In this document: positions 24,890-32,994 of the stretch, in pieces | How the letters are laid out: each line of letters begins with the position of its first letter | How positions within the stretch are numbered: the stretch's first letter is position 1 | Origin: Verrucomicrobiota bacterium | Lineage (GTDB): Bacteria; Verrucomicrobiota; Verrucomicrobiia; Opitutales; Puniceicoccaceae | Length of the DNA: 35,050 nt | Direction of reading: 5' to 3' | NCBI GenBank assembly: GCA_038744685.1 | Contig: JBCDMB010000029.1 | Span: forward strand, 1-35,050 | The notes under the pieces: generated by a model | What the model was told of the DNA's origin: nothing | The model's database searches: none | Seen by the model: only the letters and a program-made list of their open reading frames with translations | Translations under genes and position numbers: made by a program

Positions 24890-24905
24890 GTGCAAGGCTT
24901 TGCAC
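24890..24905 (+). promoter_or_regulatory. VapB operator candidate abutting the start codon
   Basis: GTGCAA-GGCT-TTGCAC is a perfect six-bp inverted repeat that ends on the base before the VapB ATG. TTGACT at 24872-24877 may be a -35 box. No Shine-Dalgarno sequence fits between, so binding here would cover the transcription or translation start. Confidence 0.5.
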
Positions 24906-25106
24906 ATGTCAACCAACATAGAATTAGATGAACCACTTTTGAAGAAAGCGATGCGTCTGGGAGGTTCGAAGACCAAGAAGGAGGCAGTTCATCGGGCTCT
25001 GTCAGAATTTGTCCAGAGGAGGGAGCAGCTTAAAGTTCTGGATTTTTTTGGAAAGGTAGAACTGGACACTGGGTTCGACTACAAGAAACAGAGAAAGGTA
25101 AAGTGA
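24906..25106 (+). CDS. vapB: VapB-type antitoxin
   Basis: 66 residues from ATG 24906 (nine further codons upstream are open but unlikely). The N-terminal half, TNIELDEPLLKKAMRLGG then SKTKKEAVHRALSEFV, is the ribbon-helix-helix-like form of the type II VapB family (PF09957/DUF2191). It should bind its own promoter. The C-terminal tail (LDFFGKVELDTGFDYKKQR) is the expected toxin-wrapping part. It overlaps the VapC start by four bases (GTGA), a typical coupling. A clean palindrome touches its start codon. Confidence 0.85.
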   Translation: MSTNIELDEPLLKKAMRLGGSKTKKEAVHRALSEFVQRREQLKVLDFFGKVELDTGFDYKKQRKVK

Positions 25107-25516
25107 AGGTTCTGGTCGATACCGACATATGGTCAGAGGCTCTTCATAAGAAGAAAGGAAAGAAATCGTTCTACGTGGACGAGCTGGTTGATCTAATCCA
25201 AGAGGGCCGGCTGGAGATAATCGGGCCCATCCGAATGGAGATACTATCAGGGATTCGAGACGGTCGAACATTCGATGCTTTTTCAAAGAGTTTATCGGCA
25301 TTCGTCGACCGGATAGTTCCCTCGGAAGCTTATATCTTAGCAGCCAAGTTTTTGAATCTCTGCAGAGGGAAAGGCATACAGGGGTCGAATACTGATTTTG
25401 TAATCTGCGCATGCTCGGTTCATTGGAGCATTCCGATTCTTTCGAAAGACAAGGACTATCTCTCGTACAGAAAGCATCTACCGATTGAGCTCATCGAACC
25501 AAGAAAGAAAGGATGA
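25103..25516 (+). CDS. vapC: VapC-type PIN-domain ribonuclease toxin
   Basis: 137 residues with GTG start inside the VapB stop. The PIN-domain acidic residues are present: D6 and D8 in VDTDIW, E46 in RMEILSG, D98 in NTDFVICA and D116/D118 in SKDKDY. It should be a Mg2+-dependent endonuclease acting on RNA, inhibited by VapB. The length is usual for VapC. The pair sits directly after cassette copy 2, so it may stabilise that region, though no evidence of mobility is seen. Confidence 0.9.
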   Translation: MKVLVDTDIWSEALHKKKGKKSFYVDELVDLIQEGRLEIIGPIRMEILSGIRDGRTFDAFSKSLSAFVDRIVPSEAYILAAKFLNLCRGKGIQGSNTDFVICACSVHWSIPILSKDKDYLSYRKHLPIELIEPRKKG

Positions 25517-25681
25517 ATTGGAAGGCGGGTGAGCCATGTAAGGCGGCCAGAAATCGGTTTAAGCTAGCTCGAATCCACCCTGGAACAGAGTTCATAGGCC
25601 ACAAAAATTCGTATGCCAAAGTGTTCGTCCTTGTCCGGTGTTAGGGCGGGTTCTAGATTCGTGTTTCTGGGAAAAGGGGAA

Positions 25682-26338
25682 ATGAAAAAACAGATGATTC
25701 AGAAAAAACTGTCTTCAGCGGCGACCGTGGCCGGACTCTTCTCAGTAGCCTCGGAAACAAGTGCCGTTATTCAGGTCAACACTAACGGTTTTATCGTCGG
25801 GGATAACGAAGCATCGCAATTCGACTGGGATATCGATGGAGACGGGGGTAGGGAGACCCGAATCGCAGAAAGTGTTTCCGGGCCCTACAATTCAATCGGA
25901 AATAGTTTGGCGACTATCCAGTTTGGCTTCCAAGTGAGCAATAGCAGACTCGTCAATCTTCCAACGAGCGTCTACGTCGGCGCAGGGAATACGTTTCGAA
26001 ACTTCATTGGGGGAATCATCGAGTACGGTGCGATTAATATAGCTACGGGTTTCACGAGTGGTGAGACGGGTTATATTGGGTTTCAATTCGACTCGAATGG
26101 AACGACTGTTTACGGGTGGGCCGAAGTAGTTTTGACCAATACAACCGTTTTCAACGGGAACGGAAATTTTGAAGTGATCGAGTGGGCCTATCAGGATGAC
26201 GGTAGCGCGATCAGGGTGGGCACTATACCAGAGCCCGCGAACGCTACGGTGGGACTCGGTCTTCTCGCACTGGGTGCAGCCGGTTTGCGCCGGTGGCGAA
26301 GGAGTCGAGAAACCGGAGCACCGCCTTTGCCAAACTAG
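25682..26338 (+). CDS. PEP-CTERM sorting-domain protein
   Basis: 218 residues from ATG 25682, chosen for its AGGGGAA box; the open frame begins 69 bases earlier. A long signal peptide (KKLSSAATVAGLFSVASETSA) precedes a beta-rich domain. That domain carries a DWDIDGDGGRETRIAES segment and GETGYIGFQFDSNGTTVYGWAEV (short: GYIGFQFDSNG, VYGWAEV), often seen in verrucomicrobial secreted proteins. The C-terminus has the sorting signal IPEPANATVGLGLLALGAAG (first part IPEPANA) followed by LRRWRR. The PEP motif, a hydrophobic stretch and a basic tail are the substrate of an exosortase. The exosortase gene is not in the window. It is probably exported to the cell surface or matrix. Confidence 0.85.
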   Translation: MKKQMIQKKLSSAATVAGLFSVASETSAVIQVNTNGFIVGDNEASQFDWDIDGDGGRETRIAESVSGPYNSIGNSLATIQFGFQVSNSRLVNLPTSVYVGAGNTFRNFIGGIIEYGAINIATGFTSGETGYIGFQFDSNGTTVYGWAEVVLTNTTVFNGNGNFEVIEWAYQDDGSAIRVGTIPEPANATVGLGLLALGAAGLRRWRRSRETGAPPLPN

Positions 26339-26714
26339 ACAGCTACGGCCCACCAACGGGTTAGGTCAGATTGCGGGGGATGACCGGTTCGGAGGAGGCC
26401 GGTATCCGTTGGCTAGACCTTTGATTTGGTAGCATCCCGCCGTGAGGCGGATGATCAGAGGGGTTTGTAGGTGTGGGCTAACTTTTGGTCATCCACATCC
26501 GCGATTCTTGGCATCCGCCTTACGGCGGGATGCTACATTGTGTCTCCTGTCATCCGCATGAGCTTCTCTCGTCATCCGCCTCATGGCGGGAGGCTACATT
26601 CGGTTCCTTTGGATCAGTTGACGCCTTCGCGTTGAAAGTCATCCTTCCCGTAACTTTAGCCTAGCCTTTTCCCGCGAAATCGGGATGCTTGCCGTTGTTG
26701 GTTGCTGATACGTT
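26339..26714. other. Intergenic region upstream of cyoA
   Basis: Besides the REP cluster, it contains an ATG at 26685 in the cyoA frame that reads MLAVVGC and then stops at TGA 26706-26708. No convincing promoter for the cyo operon was found; TTGAAA at 26632 with a weak TTTAGC at 26655 is the nearest guess. Confidence 0.3.
26429..26600. repeat. Cluster of three REP-like palindromes
   Basis: First, GTAGCATCCCGCC-GTGA-GGCGGATGA at about 26429-26456. Then two in the opposite orientation: GCATCCGCC-TTAC-GGCGGGATGCTAC at about 26511-26536 and CATCCGCC-TCAT-GGCGGGAGGCTAC at about 26573-26597. Each is a stem of eight or nine bp with a four-base loop and one bulged C. They match the single element at 8912 and lie between the PEP-CTERM gene and cyoA. 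Confidence 0.7.
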
Positions 26715-27647
26715 TTGATTGCTGAATTTCCTTTGTTTGTTGCAGTGGCGGATAGCTTTTTGCAACCCGCCGGTCCGGTAGCCGAGGCGCAGTTGGAGCA
26801 TTTGAAGACGGTTACGATACTGACTTTGATCGCAATCATTCCTCCGCTTTTGGCGACTCCCTGGGTTCTTTGGCGTTTTCGTCGGAAGAAGGGCAAGGGG
26901 AGATATTTGCCGGAGTGGGAGTCGAATAAGACGTTGGAGTGGCTGATGTGGGGAGTTCCCATTCTCGTAGTGATTTTGATGAGTGTGAGTCTGGCCCGGA
27001 TCACCCTCCGCCTCGACCCCTACAAAGAGCTGGGGGACGACCCGCTCCAGATCGATGTCATCGGTTTGAACTGGAAGTGGATCTTTATCTATCCCGATGA
27101 AGGAATCGCCCTAGTCGATGAGCTGATCGTGCCGGATGGGAAAGCGGTTGAGTTGACCCTTACGACGGACACGGTGATGCAGAGTCTTCGCATTTCGGCA
27201 ATCGTGGGTCAGATTTACGCGATGCCGGCAATGACTACAAAATTGAATTTTATTGCTGACGGGGTAGGGGAGTCGCGGGGAATGAACACCCAGTTTACTG
27301 GTGAAGGTTTTTGGAAGCAGAAGTTCCCGGTCTATTCGGTCTCTGAAGAGGAATACCGCAAGCGGATGGAGGAAGCCAAACAGAGTACCCTCGAGCTAAC
27401 GGCAGAGACTTACGCAATCCTGGCCGAACAGGGAACTTCGGAAGATGCAAAGAAGCCGCTAGGAATCGAGGGTTTGGAGGGGCCTATCGAAATGGTGTTG
27501 GGAGACCCGGAGATCTTCAATAGGGTTCTTGCGCGGTATATGACTGGAGAGGGTATGACCCCTGAGAGTCAGCCGGGCAGTCCCGAGTACGATCCGAAAC
27601 AGTCTCCACTCCCTCCGGCATCGGATATGCCGATGATGCACATGTAA
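26715..27647 (+). CDS. cyoA: Cytochrome bo3-type quinol oxidase subunit II
   Basis: 310 residues. Two membrane helices (about 33-53 and 75-95) anchor a periplasmic cupredoxin domain with QIDVIGLNWKWIFIYPDEGIA (short: VIGLNWKWIF) and VGQIYAMPAMTTKLNFIA. The latter matches E. coli CyoA (GSQIYAMAGMQTRLHLIA). The CuA-binding Cys and His residues of cytochrome c oxidases are absent, so the enzyme takes electrons from quinol. The start is unusual: only TTG at 26715 is available, with no Shine-Dalgarno sequence and no lipobox cysteine as in E. coli. An in-frame ATG further up is cut off by TGA. The C-terminus has a Pro/Met-rich tail (PMMHM) that may bind metal. First gene of cyoABCD. Confidence 0.9.
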   Translation: MIAEFPLFVAVADSFLQPAGPVAEAQLEHLKTVTILTLIAIIPPLLATPWVLWRFRRKKGKGRYLPEWESNKTLEWLMWGVPILVVILMSVSLARITLRLDPYKELGDDPLQIDVIGLNWKWIFIYPDEGIALVDELIVPDGKAVELTLTTDTVMQSLRISAIVGQIYAMPAMTTKLNFIADGVGESRGMNTQFTGEGFWKQKFPVYSVSEEEYRKRMEEAKQSTLELTAETYAILAEQGTSEDAKKPLGIEGLEGPIEMVLGDPEIFNRVLARYMTGEGMTPESQPGSPEYDPKQSPLPPASDMPMMHM

Positions 27648-27648
27648 T

Positions 27649-29727
27649 ATGGTTGATCCGCTTTTTGGAAAACTTTCTTGGGACTCGATCATCCTCGTCC
27701 AGGAAATCGAGAACCCGAATCTGAATCTTCTCATCACCTCCGGTGCCGCGGTGATGATTCCGGTAGGCGGTGTACTGCTCATCGCCTTGCTCTGGTGGTT
27801 GAATTGGTGGAAGCCCTTGCTCGGATGGTTGACCAGCGTGGACCACAAAAAGATCGGGGCGATGTACATCATCTTTGCGGTGGTCATGCTTTTCCGGGGA
27901 GTGGTGGAAGGGACGCTCATGCGGGTGCACCAGGCGACGGCGCTGAATGGAGGGTTTCTCTCGTCGGATCACTTCAACCAGCTCTTCACGACCCACGGGA
28001 CCAATATGATCTTTTTCGTGGCGATGCCGTTTTTGATCGGATTGATCAATATCGTGGTGCCGTTACAGATTGGGGCGCGAGACGTAGCGTTTCCCCGATT
28101 GAATCAGATCAGTCTAGGGCTCACCGGGGCCGGTGGTTTTCTCATTACCATTTCTCTCCTGATTGGCGAGTTTGCGACGGGTGGATGGACGGGCTATCCA
28201 TCTTACAACGGTAAGTTGATCAATCCTGGGGTTGGCCCGGATTACTGGCTCATCTCGCTTGGGATTTCGGGGATCGGTTCGACCCTGACCGGGGTGAACT
28301 TTGCGGTGACGATCTACAAGATGCGGGCCAAAGGGATGACGTTTATGCGAATGCCGCTTTTTACCTGGACCGCTCTTTGTACCTCGATCCTGCTCATCTT
28401 TGCCATGCCTCCACTCACTGCCTGCTGCGTGATGCTGGGGCTCGACCGCTATCTGGATTTCCACTTCTTCACCAACGACATGGGTGGAAACCTTATGAAC
28501 TTCATCAACCTCTTCTGGATGTTTGGTCATCCGGAAGTCTATATCCTGATTCTGCCGGCGTTCGGAGTGATGTCGGAAATCTCACCGACCTTCTCGGCAA
28601 AGCGTCTCTACGGGTACACCGGGTTGGTGGCAGCGACCATGTGTATCGCGGTGGTTTCCTTTATGGTGTGGCTGCACCACTTCTTCACGATGGGCCAGTC
28701 TGCCACGGTGAATGCGGCTTTCGGAATCGCCACACTCCTGATCGGGATTCCGACCGGGGTAAAGGTCTACGACTGGCTGGCGACACTTTGGGGTGGGCGG
28801 ATACGCTTTACGACCCCGATGATTTATCTGATCGGGTTTTTCTTCCTCTTTGTGATCGGTGGCTTGAGCGGGGTGATCCTGGCGAATCCAACCCTCGACT
28901 ACCAGCTACACAACAGCCTGTTTCTCGTTGCCCATTTCCACAATGTGATCATTCCTGGAGTGCTCTTTGGAATTCTGGCGGGGATTCACTACTGGTTCCC
29001 GAAAGTATTCGGATTCCGCCTAATGGAGAGCTACGGAAAAATCACTGCGGTTTGTTGGATCATCGGATTCTGTCTCACCTTCCTTCCGCTTTATCCGTTG
29101 GGAATGATGGGAATGACCCGCCGGACTGTCGACTACTCCGATCCCGCCTACGTTCCCCTCATGATGGTTTCGGGCGCGGGAGCACTCTTTCTCAGTCTCG
29201 CCTTCACCTTCATTGTCATCCTTTTCTGGCGAAGCATCGTCAACCGGAAGAAGTTGGCGATTCCGATGGGAGATCCCTGGGACGGGCGCACTCTCGAGTG
29301 GTGGACACCTTCCCCGGCGCCCGATTGGAATTTTGCGATCCTGCCGGAGGTTCATTCCCGCGACCCCTTCACCGAGGCAAAAAAGGATGGAACTGCTTAC
29401 CAGCCGATTGAGAAATACGAGGACATCGAACTGCCTTCGACGACTTACTATGGATTAATCATCGGAGTGCTGGGGTGTGGGTTGGGCTTTGGCCTGGTCT
29501 GGTACATCTGGTGGATGGCACTTGCCAGTTTCCTTGGGTGCGTGGTGACCGCAATGGTTTACGGATTTCTCCCCAAAAAGGAGATAGTGATTCCGGCCGA
29601 AGAGGTGCGGAAAGTGGATGAGGCATGGCGTGCCGAGGCCAGGGAAAGTCAGGGTGTGACCCGTGATGACGAATCCACTGAAGCCAATAAAGGCCTCGCA
29701 AGGCCGGATGCATTGCCAGCCGTATGA
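27649..29727 (+). CDS. cyoB: Cytochrome bo3-type quinol oxidase subunit I
   Basis: 692 residues; the catalytic subunit with two haems and CuB in the inner membrane. It reduces O2 to water and pumps protons. Metal ligands seen are H116 in TTHGTNMIFF, the CuB site GHPEVYILILPAFG with its cross-linked His-Tyr pair, the WLHHFFTMG double histidine and AHFHNVIIPG. The glutamate within HPEVY marks the A1-type D-channel. The quinol site aligns to E. coli R71, D75, H98, Q101 as R83, E87, H108 and Q111, so the aspartate is replaced by glutamate. It starts one base after cyoA and overlaps cyoC by four bases. It is slightly longer than the E. coli protein because of its C-terminal tail. Confidence 0.95.
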   Translation: MVDPLFGKLSWDSIILVQEIENPNLNLLITSGAAVMIPVGGVLLIALLWWLNWWKPLLGWLTSVDHKKIGAMYIIFAVVMLFRGVVEGTLMRVHQATALNGGFLSSDHFNQLFTTHGTNMIFFVAMPFLIGLINIVVPLQIGARDVAFPRLNQISLGLTGAGGFLITISLLIGEFATGGWTGYPSYNGKLINPGVGPDYWLISLGISGIGSTLTGVNFAVTIYKMRAKGMTFMRMPLFTWTALCTSILLIFAMPPLTACCVMLGLDRYLDFHFFTNDMGGNLMNFINLFWMFGHPEVYILILPAFGVMSEISPTFSAKRLYGYTGLVAATMCIAVVSFMVWLHHFFTMGQSATVNAAFGIATLLIGIPTGVKVYDWLATLWGGRIRFTTPMIYLIGFFFLFVIGGLSGVILANPTLDYQLHNSLFLVAHFHNVIIPGVLFGILAGIHYWFPKVFGFRLMESYGKITAVCWIIGFCLTFLPLYPLGMMGMTRRTVDYSDPAYVPLMMVSGAGALFLSLAFTFIVILFWRSIVNRKKLAIPMGDPWDGRTLEWWTPSPAPDWNFAILPEVHSRDPFTEAKKDGTAYQPIEKYEDIELPSTTYYGLIIGVLGCGLGFGLVWYIWWMALASFLGCVVTAMVYGFLPKKEIVIPAEEVRKVDEAWRAEARESQGVTRDDESTEANKGLARPDALPAV

Positions 29728-30368
29728 GTAAGGCCCAAGCAGGATCGCTTCACCCCGGATTGAATCTGGGAGAAGAGCACGGAGATGATCACCTCGAAGC
29801 GGAGACTTCGGTTTTTGGCTTTTGGGTTTTTATGATGAGCGATCTGGTTACCTTTGGGATGTTCTTCATCATTTTTGCGTCGAGTGCGCACGCTCTTGCG
29901 GGCGGGCCCGGACCGAAGGAGCTTTTCGATCTTGGAAGTGTGGCTTGGCAGACTGGTTTTCTTCTCGTCTCCAGTCTGACCAGTGGTATGGCGGTATTGA
30001 GTCTGAAGCAGGACCATGCGGATGAGCGGGGATCACGGAAGAGACTCGTTTTCTGGCTGGTGATCACGATCCTTCTCGGGTGTGGCTTTCTTTACCATGA
30101 GATTGCTGATTTTGTTTCGATGGCCGCCGCTGGGGGTGGGCCTACCCGTAGCGGTTATTTGACCGCGCTTTGGTCTTTAGTGGGTTTACATGGTTTCCAC
30201 GTGAGTTGCGGAATTCTCTGGTGCATCGTGATCATCGCGGGGGTCCTTTTCCAAGGGGTGAACCGGGACTGGAAACTAACGATCCTTCGGTGGGCGGTTT
30301 TTTGGCACTTTCTGGACGTGGTCTGGATCGCGATCTTTAGTTTTGTTTTTCTGGGAGGGCTTATTTGA
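29724..30368 (+). CDS. cyoC: Cytochrome bo3-type quinol oxidase subunit III
   Basis: 214 residues with five predicted membrane helices, as in CyoC. The family pattern is FGFWVFMMSDLVTFGMFF near the N-terminus, then WQTGFLLVSSLTSGMA, LGCGFLYHEIADF, LVGLHGFHVSCGILW and WAVFWHFLDVVWIAIFSFVF. It stabilises subunit I and may guide proton or oxygen entry. The start overlaps the cyoB stop by four bases (ATGA) and its stop overlaps cyoD the same way. Confidence 0.93.
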   Translation: MSKAQAGSLHPGLNLGEEHGDDHLEAETSVFGFWVFMMSDLVTFGMFFIIFASSAHALAGGPGPKELFDLGSVAWQTGFLLVSSLTSGMAVLSLKQDHADERGSRKRLVFWLVITILLGCGFLYHEIADFVSMAAAGGGPTRSGYLTALWSLVGLHGFHVSCGILWCIVIIAGVLFQGVNRDWKLTILRWAVFWHFLDVVWIAIFSFVFLGGLI

Positions 30369-30658
30369 TGGAAAAGAGCAAAGAATTTCACCACTACCTG
30401 ATTGGCTTTGTCCTCGCTACCATCCTTACGGTGATTCCATTTACCTTGGTAGCCACGGTAGGTGGAACCACGTCCTACGTGGTTCTGGTAATTTGTGCGG
30501 TCTTGCAAGCAGTGGTCCACATGCGCTTTTTTCTTCATCTGTCTTACAAAGGTCAGCAGAGGGAGGACCTTCAGCTGGTCCTATTCACTGGTTTGATCCT
30601 TTTGATCATGGTGGCCGGATCGATTTGGGTGCTGGGGAGTCTGTACGCTCGGATGTAG
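30365..30658 (+). CDS. cyoD: Cytochrome bo3-type quinol oxidase subunit IV
   Basis: 97 residues with three membrane helices (HHYLIGFVLATILTVIPFTL, VVLVICAVLQAVVHMRFFLHL, LVLFTGLILLIMVAGSIWVL in blocks of those positions). The VQAVVHMRFFLHL-type segment, here LQAVVHMRFFLHL, is the signature of CyoD, which helps assemble the CuB site. It overlaps cyoC by four bases. No cyoE (haem O synthase) or assembly gene follows within the window, so this factor must be encoded elsewhere. Confidence 0.92.
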   Translation: MMEKSKEFHHYLIGFVLATILTVIPFTLVATVGGTTSYVVLVICAVLQAVVHMRFFLHLSYKGQQREDLQLVLFTGLILLIMVAGSIWVLGSLYARM

Positions 30659-30821
30659 TGTTTGACGGTGCGCAATTCAATCTTGGGGGTAAGTTCATTT
30701 ATTTTTCGGTAGAGAGCACTTCTCCGTGGTCCGCGTGTGGGAGTGTTCGCCCAGCCGAAAGGATTTGTGCGGGACAGAGCCCGTCCCTCACCCCAATACA
30801 CCGCATAAAAAAATAGACCTC

Positions 30822-30855
30822 TTCTGAAGTCTGTAAGAGTGGTTGCTCTTCAGAA
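30822..30855 (+). promoter_or_regulatory. Competing hairpins upstream of MYG1-family gene
   Basis: TTCTGAAG (30822-30829) pairs perfectly with CTTCAGAA (30848-30855). Between them AAGAG (30835-30839) can pair with CTCTT (30846-30850), which shares bases with the outer arm, so the two stems exclude each other. It lies 21 bases before the next ATG and could be a leader switch or just a structured end of the cyo transcript. Confidence 0.3.
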
Positions 30856-30876
30856 ATCCGTTAGCAGTCTTTCGGA

Positions 30877-31758
30877 ATGCCGTTTGTCGTTCCAATTGAG
30901 AGAATCGTTACGCACCCGGGGAGTGCTCATAAAGATGAGGTGCTTGCCTGCGCAGTCTGTCTGGCTGTTCACCCAGTCGTCATTGAGCGGAGAGATCCGT
31001 CGATGGAGGACTTGGAAGATCCGTCCGTGGCGGTGATTGATGTGGGGGACCGGCACGAGCCCGAACTCAACAATTTTGACCATCATCAGTTCCCTCGGGA
31101 ACAGGCTCCGACTTGTTCGCTGTCACTCGTCTTGCGTGCTCTTGGGAAGTATGAGGCCGCCCGAAGATTCTGCTCCTGGTTGGAACCCACGGAGTGGTTT
31201 GACTGTCGAGGTCCGAAGGAAACTGCGGAGTTTCTCGGCGTGCCTCGGGAAGCCATTCATCAGCTCAACTCTCCCATCGATCTGACGATCCTTCGGCGAT
31301 TTGCTGATCAAGTCCGGATCGAACCAGGAACAACGATTCACTCACTCCTGACCATGATTGGTGAGGACCTTCTTGGATACATTGACGGACTGCAGCAGAA
31401 ACTCGCCTTCATCGAGAAACACTCTGAGATCTGGGAGGTGGTCGAAGGGGTCCAAAAGCGATCCGTGTTATTTCTTCCGCGAACGGACCCCATGCCGCCT
31501 GAACCCTCCGCAGGGATCGGTTTGTTCGTTGAGCAAGCGGGTTTGGAGGGAGAGGTGTCGGGTTTGGTCTATCCCGATCGCCGAGGTAACGGTTACGGGC
31601 TGTCGAGATTCAACGATTCGCCGTTGCTGGATTTTACGCGAATTCGTGAGGAGTCTGATGTTCATTTTGCTCACGCGCAGGGATTCGTGGCGAAAACCTC
31701 GGCCACCGCAGAAGATCGGTTGAAGGAACTCATTCGGAAGTCCTTCGCTGGTAGATAG
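30877..31758 (+). CDS. MYG1/UPF0160 family protein (DHH-like nuclease)
   Basis: 293 residues matching the MYG1 family, which in eukaryotes is a 3'-5' RNA exonuclease of the DHH type. Key residues are H13, H18 and D20 in THPGSAHKDEVLACA, D55 in VAVIDVGDRHEPELNNFDHH, and the DHH triad D68-H70 in NFDHHQF. A C-terminal GLVYPDRRGNGYGLSRF block binds substrate in homologues. These would hold a divalent metal. The bacterial role is not settled. It stands after the cyo operon with its own possible leader; ATG at 30877 lacks a strong Shine-Dalgarno sequence. Confidence 0.87.
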   Translation: MPFVVPIERIVTHPGSAHKDEVLACAVCLAVHPVVIERRDPSMEDLEDPSVAVIDVGDRHEPELNNFDHHQFPREQAPTCSLSLVLRALGKYEAARRFCSWLEPTEWFDCRGPKETAEFLGVPREAIHQLNSPIDLTILRRFADQVRIEPGTTIHSLLTMIGEDLLGYIDGLQQKLAFIEKHSEIWEVVEGVQKRSVLFLPRTDPMPPEPSAGIGLFVEQAGLEGEVSGLVYPDRRGNGYGLSRFNDSPLLDFTRIREESDVHFAHAQGFVAKTSATAEDRLKELIRKSFAGR

Positions 31759-31773
31759 AATGCATTCGATCGT

Positions 31774-32247
31774 ATGAAGTACTCGCTAAGAATTTTAGTC
31801 GTTTCACTGGCGGTTGTGTTTTTTGGAGTTTTTTCCTTTGCAGTATTTTCAGGGATTTGGATCAAGTCTTCGTGGGATCGGTTTACTCAGGAGGTAACAT
31901 TAAATAGTATTACTCTTCCGCAAGGTCTGATTCTCAACCTCATAAGCGTGCCAACAGATTCATTCAACAGCGGTGTCCGTGCCGAAGTTTCGCGGGATGG
32001 ATTTACGGTAAATAGGACTGGAATACTCTACTACGAGCAGACCGAGCGATATTCCGAGCCATTCGAGTGGAGGTATTCAGAGAATCAGTCGCTTGCCGAA
32101 GTCTTTTATCCAGCAGATCCGGATAGGGTTCTTTTCAGCGTAGATCTCAGGGATAGAATAGTACTGGATCCGTTTGAAAGAGAAAGTTCTTTCGGAAGCT
32201 CAGAGCAGTCTGCTATCGAAACAGTGAGAAACGGGAACGACGACTAA
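31774..32247 (+). CDS. Hypothetical protein with N-terminal membrane helix
   Basis: 157 residues. The N-terminus (SLRILVVSLAVVFFGVFSFAVFSG) is a membrane anchor or uncleaved signal. The rest has beta-type segments such as SITLPQGLILNLISV, FTVNRTGILYYEQTERY and RVLFSVDLRDRIVLDPF, probably outside the cytoplasm. No family recognised. It lies 15 bases after the MYG1-family gene and could be in one transcript with it and the next gene. Start at ATG 31774. Confidence 0.6.
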   Translation: MKYSLRILVVSLAVVFFGVFSFAVFSGIWIKSSWDRFTQEVTLNSITLPQGLILNLISVPTDSFNSGVRAEVSRDGFTVNRTGILYYEQTERYSEPFEWRYSENQSLAEVFYPADPDRVLFSVDLRDRIVLDPFERESSFGSSEQSAIETVRNGNDD

Positions 32248-32269
32248 AGCGTTCTTTCGAAAACTCGTT

Positions 32270-32962
32270 ATGGAAGTAGGCTCAGCACCGTACCTTTTAG
32301 GAAAAAGGACTGGACGAATTCGTAGCCTTCCCGGTTTCCTAAAAGGTAGGCACCATGAGCCTGATGGATTTTTCCCTGCGGCATCCGAATTTGTTCGGAA
32401 AATCGGAGAGGAATTTCTCGAAAAGGAAGCGAGCGAACTTTACCGCAGTTTTCGTGATGGATTTGAACTTCGGAGGAAGGAATTGGAATTCACCCGGGAG
32501 GTTGGAACCGCGACCATTCAGACCTCTGATTTTTCGGTTCACTTTGCCCTTGGTCAGGACTCGGAAGACTGCCGTCACTACTTTCTGGAGACACGAGTGA
32601 GTTCGAAGGGTCCGGCGAATGCGCTAGATGACGATACCTTACTCGTCATATTCTCAGGACGGGTTTCCGAGTTCGTTTTCCCGTTCATTGACCGACCGAA
32701 TTTAGAGGCCACGATAGATCTGGTCGAGGAGATCCCGCAGCTGCGAGAGGCTTTGGATTACCTGCCAGACGCGAGCCAGATCACGATTGAAAGAGATGGA
32801 ATCCGTCTCTGTATCGATGAAGAAAAGGCATCTTTTTCGAGAACTGGTTCCGTGAGTTTGAAAGACCTCGTCGCTGGTGGACTTGAGATCTGGGCCTCGA
32901 TCAACGTGCAGCCTGAAGCAGCTGATGAGAATCCTACTGAAATTTTGGATGGGTCTCGGTAA
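32270..32962 (+). CDS. Hypothetical protein, 230 residues
   Basis: Likely cytoplasmic, acidic. After a basic N-terminus ([21 protein letters not shown]), a helical part ([35 protein letters not shown], visible from about residue 40) leads to beta-rich segments ([51 protein letters not shown]). No family was recognised. The first 80 bases of the gene hold a perfect 14-bp inverted repeat. ATG at 32270 has no Shine-Dalgarno sequence. The gene before ends 22 bases upstream. A downstream start within the first 30 codons is possible. Confidence 0.6.
   Translation: MEVGSAPYLLGKRTGRIRSLPGFLKGRHHEPDGFFPAASEFVRKIGEEFLEKEASELYRSFRDGFELRRKELEFTREVGTATIQTSDFSVHFALGQDSEDCRHYFLETRVSSKGPANALDDDTLLVIFSGRVSEFVFPFIDRPNLEATIDLVEEIPQLREALDYLPDASQITIERDGIRLCIDEEKASFSRTGSVSLKDLVAGGLEIWASINVQPEAADENPTEILDGSR
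32291..32348. repeat. Perfect 14-bp inverted repeat at the 5' end of a gene
   Basis: TACCTTTTAGGAAA at 32291-32304 and TTTCCTAAAAGGTA at 32335-32348, with a 30-base loop. It starts 21 bases into the coding region and would form a strong stem in the mRNA, or could be a protein-binding site. Confidence 0.6.
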
Positions 32963-32994
32963 GGCGTATCTTCGGTAGGGGTGATCGGTCCTCA

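Noticed and set aside
26715-27647. Naming the oxidase a cytochrome c oxidase (coxB)
   Set aside because: The CuA ligands are absent and the sequence around QIYAM matches quinol oxidase subunit II. The gene order is cyoABCD.
27678-29411. Two long plus-strand open frames inside cyoB
   Set aside because: They lie in a shifted frame of an unmistakable subunit I gene and have no domain or signal features.
30571-30801. Minus-strand frame after cyoD
   Set aside because: It overlaps the end of cyoD and has no recognisable features.
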